Shown piece by piece: positions 16,240-21,735 of a stretch of 21,735 bases of DNA. Where the stretch lies: the NCBI GenBank assembly GCA_900549775.1, contig URPR01000019.1, positions 1-21,735 of the forward strand, in the 5' to 3' direction. Both the position numbers and the translations under genes were made by a program. This DNA is from an uncultured Oscillospiraceae bacterium (GTDB taxonomy: Bacteria > Bacillota > Clostridia > Oscillospirales > Acutalibacteraceae). The notes under the pieces were generated by a model. The model saw only the letters and a program-made list of their open reading frames with translations. It searched no databases and was not told the origin of the DNA. Each line of letters begins with the position of its first letter. Position 1 is the first letter of the stretch.

Positions 16240-16560
16240 ATGTTTCCATAACAGGTTTGCTCAGCTTTTACCCCAAACCGTGCTTACCCTTCTTGGAGTA
16301 TGCAAAGATTCATTATCGTTCCGTCAGTTAAACTCATTAATTGTATATTTTTGTGATGGTAACTTTCGCATACTACCATTGTTTTCCGCTTTTTGGCTAC
16401 CATAACCTTTCCCAAGGTTTAAGTCTTTTACCTTGGAAACGTGGTAAACTTCGTAGTGCTCAATGTCTGTCGTTCCGCACAACTCGCGTGCTTTTAAGGC
16501 TAAACAACTTTCAAACGTTGTTCTTTTGAACAATAATATCATCAGCTTTGTAGTTTGTAA
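16240..16560 (-). pseudogene. Group II intron maturase/HNH endonuclease relic
   Basis: Minus-strand pieces in changing frames match the C-terminal DNA-endonuclease domain of group II intron reverse transcriptases. RTTFESCLALKARELCGTTD and EHYEVYHVSKVKDL come first (family: CELCG...FEVHHV.KLKDLK), then PWERL, then MVAKKRKTMVVCESYHHKN (family: MIARKRKTLVLC..CH). Three frames each contribute a matching block in the right order, so the call is firm though the gene is dead. The reverse transcriptase and the intron RNA 5' part are not visible. The flanks 16020-16239 and 16561-16764 show nothing I can name. Confidence 0.72.
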
Positions 16561-16764
16561 TTAACATCCTTTAAAAACCATTAATTTCAGATCTTCTCCA
16601 CTATTAACTAAAAATTTTATTAATTTCTTTCGAATTACAGATTCTAAAGCGTACATATTATGGAATATATGTAGCAATCGTTAAGCAAGATACAAAATAA
16701 ATATAATTCCTATGATCTTCAGAAATAAAACATGTGAATTTATTGACATTATAATATTTCCCAT

Positions 16765-16866
16765 TTGCACATCTGGATCTTTTTCTAAAATTGCGCCAGG
16801 AATTTGGTCACAAAATTTATTCTGGATAGCCTTCCGTTATAGATTCAGAAATAAAAAATATTTCAT
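16765..16866 (-). pseudogene. metK: S-adenosylmethionine synthetase, 5' fragment
   Basis: AGGGAGGTAA precedes the ATG at 16866. The reading MKYFLF is followed, in a shifted frame, by SESITEGYPE and then KFCDQIPGAILEKDPDVQ, which corresponds to the MetK N-terminus (family: [24 protein letters not shown]..LEKDP). At least two frame changes occur in 35 codons, a few residues are missing, and all the rest of the gene (about 350 codons) is absent. MetK makes SAM from methionine and ATP and is usually essential, so another copy must exist elsewhere in the genome. Confidence 0.72.
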
Positions 16867-17198
16867 AAAAGAATTACCTCCCTTATTTTATGTTACAAGT
16901 CAACTATTTAATTATATTGTCATATTTTTGAAAACAATGTCAAATTATACGATGTTGAAATAATTTTTATAAATTTGTATAAATAAATATTTTTGAAGAT
17001 TATATTGTCGTATTTTATGGTAATTTTTTAAAAATTTAAACCCTATTTTTCGATAAACGTTTTAGAAGATAAAGATTAAAATACAATGAGAAAAACTTTT
17101 CGAAATTTTAATAAAAATATGGTTCATCTTACAGTTAAAAGGATATTTTTGTATCTAATTCGTTGCAAGAAAAATGAAACAAAATATTCAAAGACTTT
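16867..17198. other. AT-rich stretch before a strong terminator
   Basis: No gene seen. On the minus side it holds the leader of the metK fragment with TTGACA and TATAAT-like boxes at irregular spacing. On the plus side a 40-codon frame near 17087-17208 lacks a ribosome binding site. Because a strong plus-strand terminator follows, a short untranslated transcript could end here. Confidence 0.3.
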
Positions 17199-17232
17199 AA
17201 GGTCGTAGTGGTAAACCACTGCGACCTTTTTT
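17199..17232 (+). terminator. Strong intrinsic terminator
   Basis: AAGGTCGTAGTGG (17199-17211) pairs with CCACTGCGACCTT (17216-17228) over 13 positions with one U-G pair, loop TAAA, then more T to 17232. It is oriented for plus-strand transcription; the minus-side tail (TTAAAG) is poor. No intact plus-strand gene lies upstream. Confidence 0.88.
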
Positions 17233-17270
17233 GTTGCACCAAAATTTTAATAAACCTTTATAAAATCGGT

Positions 17271-17295
17271 AAACAAATGAGTAATTCATTTGTTT
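17271..17295. repeat. Perfect 10-bp inverted repeat
   Basis: AAACAAATGA and TCATTTGTTT flank the loop GTAAT. A run of T follows only after ATGGGC, so it is a weak terminator at best; it could be a second stop behind the stronger one or a leader structure. Confidence 0.6.
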
Positions 17296-17384
17296 ATGGG
17301 CTTTTTTAACCTTGTAGATACAGACATTTTGTGAAGAACTATGAAAGTTGTAATTGTATGAAAATTTTTTATCAAGTAATGGCT

Positions 17385-17427
17385 CTTCAAACTTCTCCAT
17401 GTTTTTGAAGTTTCAAAAATATGGAGG
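17385..17427 (+). promoter_or_regulatory. Hairpin covering the ribosome binding site, with alternative pairings
   Basis: CTCCAT-G-TTTTTGAA (17395-17409) pairs with TTCAAAAA-T-ATGGAG (17412-17426), a 15-bp stem with one G-U pair that hides the GGAG of the site in front of ATG 17437. Two competing 7-bp stems are also possible: CTTCAAA (17385-17391) with TTTGAAG (17404-17410), or AAACTTC (17389-17395) with GAAGTTT (17407-17413). Either would break the long stem and free the site. This is the form of a translational switch; that it switches is inference. Confidence 0.55.
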
Positions 17428-17436
17428 ATGTTAAAT

Positions 17437-17789
17437 ATGTTAACAAAGTATAAATTTTTAGACAGAGAAAAAATTGAAATTAATGCATTGGACAAAGTTG
17501 GTAAATGTATATTGCAAATTGAAAACGAAATAAAAAATAACAATCGGGGAGAGATGAGACGACATCAGAGTTTAAATAAAGTGTTTGAAAAAACAATATT
17601 CAGGTTGATGAAAACGTCAATGTTGAAGAAGAATTTTTAAAACAAGATGCTGTGGACAAGCTACATAAAGTTATATTGAAACTTAAACCTTCAGAGCAGG
17701 AGTTAATACACAAACTTTATCTAAGTAAGCAGACTATGACACAAGCTGAATGTGCAAAAATAGTTTGCGTAACATATACATATTTTTAA
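17437..17789 (+). pseudogene. Sigma-70-like / phage-type transcriptional regulator, frameshifted
   Basis: Starts at ATG 17437, 9 bases after GGAGG; an ATG at 17428 touches the site and is less likely. MLTKYKFLDREKIEINALDK and GKCILQIENEIKN begin a short acidic/basic helical protein. After a run of A near 17593 the frame moves by one and continues VNVEEEFLKQDAVDKLHKVI, then LKLKPSEQELIHKLYLSKQ and MTQAECAKIV, which has the look of a sigma region 4 helix-turn-helix (L..L...E..LI...Y......T..E.A...G.S). It stops at TAA 17787-17789 inside the helix-turn-helix, with the frame open again to about 17855. Such regulators occur in mobile elements. Just after it, AGAGGTGAGAAAC leads a GTG frame of only 10 codons (MYKHQCKKVR). 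Confidence 0.55.
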
Positions 17790-17950
17790 AATATGTATAC
17801 AAAATTGGGAGAAAATGAAATTTTTTATAAATGGTTTATCCCTCCCGTAGCTTAATAGAGGTCTTTTTAAAAAAGAAAATAAGTCTCGAAATAGAGGTGA
17901 GAAACGTGTATAAACATCAATGTAAGAAAGTACGATGAACAGCCAAAGTT

Positions 17951-18554
17951 GATTCAATGAATATGTGGGAATATGTTGAAGAAAATTATTTATCAGAAGT
18001 AGGCATATTAAAAAATCTCAAATTAAGTAAAGAAATAAAGATATTGGGAATAGAAGATACAGCGAAAAAATTTAAAGTATTATATGATTTAAAACAATTA
18101 GAGAAAATACATCTTATCTAAATTTGAAAGTTTAATTAAGCTATATTATACGGATGTATTTGAACTAAAAGAAAGTGCAAAAGAGTTTATAAGTGATATG
18201 AAAAAAAGTGGTATACCAATTGTTGTTGCAACTTCATCGCGTAAATACATAGCAGAAATAGTACTTTCAAAATTTAATATGTTAGATAATTTTATAAATA
18301 TATTATCATGTCATGATCTTAATACAGATAAATCTAAACCTGACATATTTTTTGAAGCAGCCAAAATTTTGAATAGTTTGCCTAAAGATACTCTAGTTTT
18401 TGAAGATTAATTTAATTCTGCACTTACTGCATTTAATAATGGTTTTAAAGTAATTGGTGTATACGATAAATCAAGTACAGAAAAGCAAATTGATCTAAAA
18501 AATTTAAGTCTGTTTTACTTTTTTAATTATCCAAATTTTTATGAGTTTAAATAA
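17951..18554 (+). pseudogene. HAD hydrolase, beta-phosphoglucomutase-like, degraded
   Basis: Motif I (DLDGTL) has been lost; the readable part begins VDSMNMWEYVEENYL, which normally follows it. A frameshift near 18110 moves into LSKFESLIKLYYTDVFELKE and IPIVVATSSRKYIAE (motif II T/S), then DKSKPDIFFEAAK (motif III Lys) and LVFED. A TAA (18408-18410) interrupts motif IV, and the same frame goes on with SALTAFNNGFKVIGVYDKSS to the end. At least one frameshift, one nonsense change and a missing start make it dead. It is the same broad family as the intact HAD gene at 15378-16019, but only loosely similar in sequence. Confidence 0.8.
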
Positions 18555-18749
18555 TTAGTGCTGACGTAAGGAAATTTTTTGACGTCAAGTCTAATATAGT
18601 AATTAAAATACAAGGTCGATTGTAATTTAGAAAAACTGAAAAAAACATATAAATTTATACATTAGACAACATTTTAAACATGGAAATCCAAAATGATATG
18701 TACATTATCAAGAAGCTTAATCGCGAAAAAGTGGAGGAACATTATAAAA

Positions 18750-19209
18750 ATGCAAAGAATAAAGAGTTTTGAAGTTGATCACACAAAATTAAAAAAAGGA
18801 CTTTATATTTTTAAAGTTGATGGAGACATAATAACTTATGATTTGAGAATGGTTAAACCAAACACTCCGCCTTTCTTAGAAAATAGTGGGATTCATACGT
18901 TTGAACATTTGATGGCAACTTATTTAAGAAACAGTAAAAATAAGGAAAGCGTAATATACGTAGGTCCGATGGGTTGTAGAACGGGGTTTTATTTGTTATT
19001 TAAAGATTTAGCACCAGAAGCAGTTATAAATCTTATAAAAAATGCTTTAAAATACATATCGTAGGTACTCTGGGGAAATTCCTGGCAACACAGAAGTTGA
19101 GTGTGGAAATTATCTCGATCACGATTTATCTAAAGCTAAAAATTATGCAAAAGATATATTGAATGTTTTATCTTATTGGAGCCGTGAAAATTTGCAATAT
19201 CATGTTTAA
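18750..19209 (+). pseudogene. luxS: S-ribosylhomocysteine lyase (AI-2 synthase), frameshifted
   Basis: GTGGAGGA stands before ATG 18750. MQRIKSFEVDHTKLKKGLY opens a standard LuxS (about 150 residues). HTFEHLMATYLRN has the HxxEH zinc ligands and catalytic Glu, and VGPMGCRTGFYLL the catalytic Cys. At about 19064 the frame ends in KYIS and TAG, and the next frame (shifted by one) continues YSGEIPGNTEVECGNYLDHD, with the third zinc ligand Cys, through to TAA at 19207-19209. Both halves are otherwise well kept, so the frameshift looks recent. LuxS splits S-ribosylhomocysteine to homocysteine and DPD, the AI-2 precursor. It is followed by broken mtnN, the preceding enzyme of the pathway. A sequencing error could fake one frameshift, but the damaged neighbours argue against it. 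Confidence 0.9.
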
Positions 19210-19305
19210 AAATCTTAAAAATAAGCTAATTTAATGTTCGTAGTTTTTCTTTGCTAATTTTTATCTACTTAAAAAAGTAGCAAAAAATGAAATGATAGAA
19301 AAAAT

Positions 19306-19996
19306 ATGATAGGAATAATTTGTGCGATGGAAGTAAAACTCAGAAAAATTAAAAAAGCAATGTAAAATACAAAAACAGAAAAAATAAGTTCCATAAACTT
19401 TCATTTAAGGAAATTTTGGGATCTGGATTGTGTTTTAGCAATTAGCGGAATAGATAAGGTTAATGCAAGCAGCTTGTGCTCAAGCTATGATCTTAAAATA
19501 TAATCCTGAATTCATAATAAATGTTGGAGTTGCAGGTGGCCTTCTTGGAAATATGCAAGTCTACGATATCGCTATACCCAAAAATGCCATTCAAAGTGAT
19601 GTTGATACTTCAGCCTTGGGTAATCCAAAAGGTTTTATTTCAACTATAGAAATTATAAATTTACCTTGTTTTCAAAATTTAGCAAGTTTGATTTTAAATA
19701 AAAAATATAAAAACAGCACAAGTGTTTATTATTGCACACTCGCTTCTCTGACAAATTATAGCAGATAAAAATGAGATTCAAACAATAAAAGAAAATTTTA
19801 AAGCAATAGTTTGTGACATGAAAATTTCTAGTACAGCTCAAGTATGCTGCTTAACCTCTATCAAATTCATTGCAGTTAGAACAATCTCCGATAACATAAA
19901 TAATGAAAACTCACATTTAGATTACGAAAAATTCAAAGAAACAGCCACAATAAAGGATTTGAAATAATTAAAGACTTGCTTAGTAAAGTTAAATAA
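19306..19996 (+). pseudogene. mtnN: 5'-methylthioadenosine/S-adenosylhomocysteine nucleosidase, degraded
   Basis: The start MIGIICAMEVKLRKIKKAM is the family N-terminus (IGIIGAM with the catalytic-site Glu region). A gap with stops follows, then QAACAQAMILKYNPEFIINV and GVAGGLLGNMQVYDIAIPKN with the family's V-G-x-A-G-(S/G)-L and the Q-x-D-V-D-x-(S/T)A-x-G block (QSDVDTSALG). The frame breaks again near 19740. The rest reads IKENFKAIVCDM, then AQVCCLTSIKFIAVRTISDN (family: AQVC...IPF...R.ISD, with the catalytic Asp), and a frame change before a final KDLLSKVK. The E-G of MEGAA is gone. At least three lesions. It would cleave SAH, MTA and 5'-deoxyadenosine, the by-product of radical SAM enzymes. 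Confidence 0.82.
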
Positions 19997-20086
19997 ACAT
20001 ATTAAAATATCAGAATAATAAAGTAACGATGTTTAAGCAAGTTTTCCGCTATAGTGGAATAAAAGTGGAAAAGAGGAAATTAAACA

Positions 20087-21082
20087 ATGAATTTTAATTT
20101 TGAAAACGAGACTACAGAATTTAACGGACAACATAAAAAAAGAAGTGATTGCTTTTGCTAACACTCGTGCAGGTATCATTTACGTTGGAATAAACGATAA
20201 ATGAGAAACATATCCAATTAAAAACATAGATGAAACTTGGAAAAAGTTAACTAATACTATAAGAGACTCAACTTGCCCTGATATTACTTTTTTTATTAAA
20301 TATGAAATAGAAGGAAATAATGTAAGTGAAGGGAGCAAAAAATCATACTTTTTGAAAGATAAAGGATTAACACCAGAGGGATTTTACGTTCGTCAAGTTT
20401 CCAGTAGTATTCAGGCAAGTTATAAAAATATTAGAGAAATGATAAAAACTACAGACGGAATATCTTTTGAAAAAGAAATATCCTTAAACCAAAAACTTAA
20501 ATTTAAAAATGCTGAATTAGAGTTTGAAAGTAAAAGTTTAGTTTTCGAGGAAAGCAATCAGATTTCACTTGGTGTAAAAAATAAAGATAATCTTTATACA
20601 AATTTAGGTTTATTAATTTCAAATGAATGCCCATTTTCAGTTAAAGTGGCTGTATTTGAAGGTACAGAAAAAATGAAATTTTTAAATAGAAAAGAAATCG
20701 AAGGATCGAATTTTAAACAACTTTATGAAACTTATGAACTTTTAGATATGAATAATAAATTACCAGCAAAAATTATTGGTACAGATAGGGTTGAGAGAAA
20801 TGATTATCCAAAAGAAGCTATAAGGGAAGCACTCGTAAATGCTTTAATACACAGAGACTATTCTTTTGGCGGAAGCATAATAATAAATATTTATGATGAT
20901 AGAATGGAATTTGTTTCTATAGGAGGAATTGTAAAAGGCCTTGAAGAATAAGATTTATTAAGTGGATTATCATTAGCACAAAATGAAAAACTTGCAAACA
21001 TATTTTTAGGCTCAATCATATAGAGAGTTATGGAACTGGTCTTAGGAAAATAATGAAGCTATATGAAGAGTATTCTAAAAAC
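20087..21082 (+). pseudogene. AlbA_2-domain putative transcriptional regulator (divergent ATPase C-terminus), degraded
   Basis: AGAGGAAATT precedes ATG 20087. MNFNFENETTEF is the family start (NxTEFK), then a frame change to DNIKKEVIAFANTRAGIIYV (AlbA_2/SLFN core: K.V.AFANT.GG.I..G), a TGA at about 20200, and further readable sequence. From about 20300 a long open frame covers LKDKGLTPEGFYVR, then KEAIREALVNALIHRDYSFG (the HATPase-like C-terminal domain: P..A.REAL.NAL.HRDY), and MEFVSIGGI. It stops at TAA 20949-20951. More frames follow: LANIF, then HIESYGTGLRKIMKLYEEY. Four or more lesions. These proteins are thought to be DNA-binding regulators; ATP binding would be in the C-terminal part. 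Confidence 0.78.
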
Positions 21083-21735
21083 GCCGATTTTAAAGAATTG
21101 TTTGATAAATTTGAAATTAGTAAAAGCAGCTCGTATAAAGAGCACCTGAATAAACATAACGTTATTTATATGACATTTAACCAAATTCCAAATATCAACT
21201 GTACCTATGAAGATTTCATTGGACGTTATACCTCTTTTTTACTAAAGGATCTAAAAGAAATTTGTCCCGAAATTGAAGTTAATGAAAAAATGCTTCTGTC
21301 TGACATGTTCGACCATGTATACAAAGAACAAGGCAACGGCTTTGTTTTTATTTTGGATGAATGGGACTACATCTTCAATAACAATCTATTTTCAGAAAAT
21401 GACCGAAAAGCTTTTTTAGAATTTTTAAGAGATTTATTAAAAGATAAACCATATGTAGAACTTGCGTACATGACCGGAGTACTTCCAATTGCTAAATACT
21501 CATCAGGCTCTGCACTTAATATGTTCAAAGAATACAACATGTTAAATGATAGTAAATACGATAAATATTTTGGGTTTACTCTTTCAGAGGTAGAAAATCT
21601 GTGCAAAAAACAAAATAAAATTACTTTTGAAGAACTAAAAATGTGGTATGACGGCTATAAAACTTATTCTGGGTTAGACGTATTCAATCCAAGATCTGTT
21701 GTTTACGCACTTAGTGATGGTGTTTGCCAAAGTTA
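21053..21735 (+). CDS. AAA-ATPase_like protein, N-terminally truncated and partial at the window edge
   Basis: An open frame joins the end of the AlbA_2 pseudogene (SYGTGLRKIMKLYEEYSKN) in frame to ADFKELFDKFEISKSSSYKE, the start of the middle part of an AAA-ATPase_like (often fused to a PD-(D/E)XK nuclease-like domain) protein. GFVFILDEWDYIF is the Walker B strand. YVELAYMTGVLPIAKYSSGS and FGFTLSEVENLC are family landmarks, and WYDGYKT and FNPRSVVYALSDG run to the edge. The Walker A half (about 50 residues, RRFGKT) is missing, so ATP binding is unlikely. ATG 21053 could start a 227-residue or longer product. The family is common in mobile and multi-copy gene sets of anaerobes. Confidence 0.72.
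   Translation, partial: MKLYEEYSKNADFKELFDKFEISKSSSYKEHLNKHNVIYMTFNQIPNINCTYEDFIGRYTSFLLKDLKEICPEIEVNEKMLLSDMFDHVYKEQGNGFVFILDEWDYIFNNNLFSENDRKAFLEFLRDLLKDKPYVELAYMTGVLPIAKYSSGSALNMFKEYNMLNDSKYDKYFGFTLSEVENLCKKQNKITFEELKMWYDGYKTYSGLDVFNPRSVVYALSDGVCQS

Noticed and set aside
17050..17232. tracrRNA-like element (GTTTTAGAA followed by a terminator hairpin)
   Set aside because: No CRISPR repeats or cas genes are in the window, and the match is a short AT-rich string.
18561..18590. Palindrome TTGACGTCAA with a nearby TGACGT as operator or terminator
   Set aside because: Too short, with the T-run on the wrong side and no clear relation to luxS start signals.
19265..19280. Hairpin CTACTT/AAGTAG after luxS as terminator
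   Set aside because: Only a 6-bp AT-rich stem followed by A, not T, on the plus strand.

Overview
The window looks like a piece of a low-GC Bacillota (Firmicutes) chromosome. It is strongly AT-rich, has AGGAGG-type ribosome binding sites, uses TTG and GTG starts freely, and carries families common in anaerobic host-associated Clostridia and Tissierellia: flavodoxin/aldo-keto reductase pairs, AlbA_2 regulators, and AAA-ATPase_like proteins. The genus cannot be fixed from sequence alone. No tRNA, rRNA or CRISPR array was seen.

Left part (1-4270): a minus-strand redox cluster reading from right to left. It holds remnants of a formate/nitrite transporter and a cupin, then intact flavodoxin, aldo/keto reductase and a second flavodoxin, then a broken aldo/keto reductase. 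A roughly 1 kb stretch (3254-4270) holds no intact gene.

Centre (4337-16019): the functional core. One plus-strand methyltransferase (4337-5212) converges on a long minus-strand series, with a shared bidirectional terminator at 5219-5253. In transcription order the minus series is: HAD phosphatase, a 38-codon small ORF, classical-type tyrosine phosphatase A, IphP-type phosphatase B, secreted classical-type phosphatase C, membrane glycosyltransferase, SPASM-like radical SAM protein, Gfo/Idh/MocA oxidoreductase, and a second radical SAM protein. After a 553-base non-coding gap come gmhA, gmhB and hddA. The last three make D-glycero-alpha-D-manno-heptose 1-phosphate; the nucleotidyltransferase that would activate it (hddC) is not here. 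My reading is a surface or exported glycan/natural-product locus: heptose supply, radical-SAM and NAD-dependent tailoring, a membrane glycosyltransferase, and an unusual set of three cysteine phosphatases. The product is unknown.

Right part (16020-21735): a gene graveyard. In order there are a group II intron maturase relic, a metK 5' fragment, a broken sigma-like regulator behind a hairpin that hides its ribosome binding site, a broken HAD hydrolase, frameshifted luxS, broken mtnN (pfs), and a broken AlbA_2 regulator fused in frame to an N-terminally truncated AAA-ATPase_like protein that runs off the window. Three activated-methyl-cycle genes are damaged beside a locus that consumes SAM, so functional copies presumably lie elsewhere.
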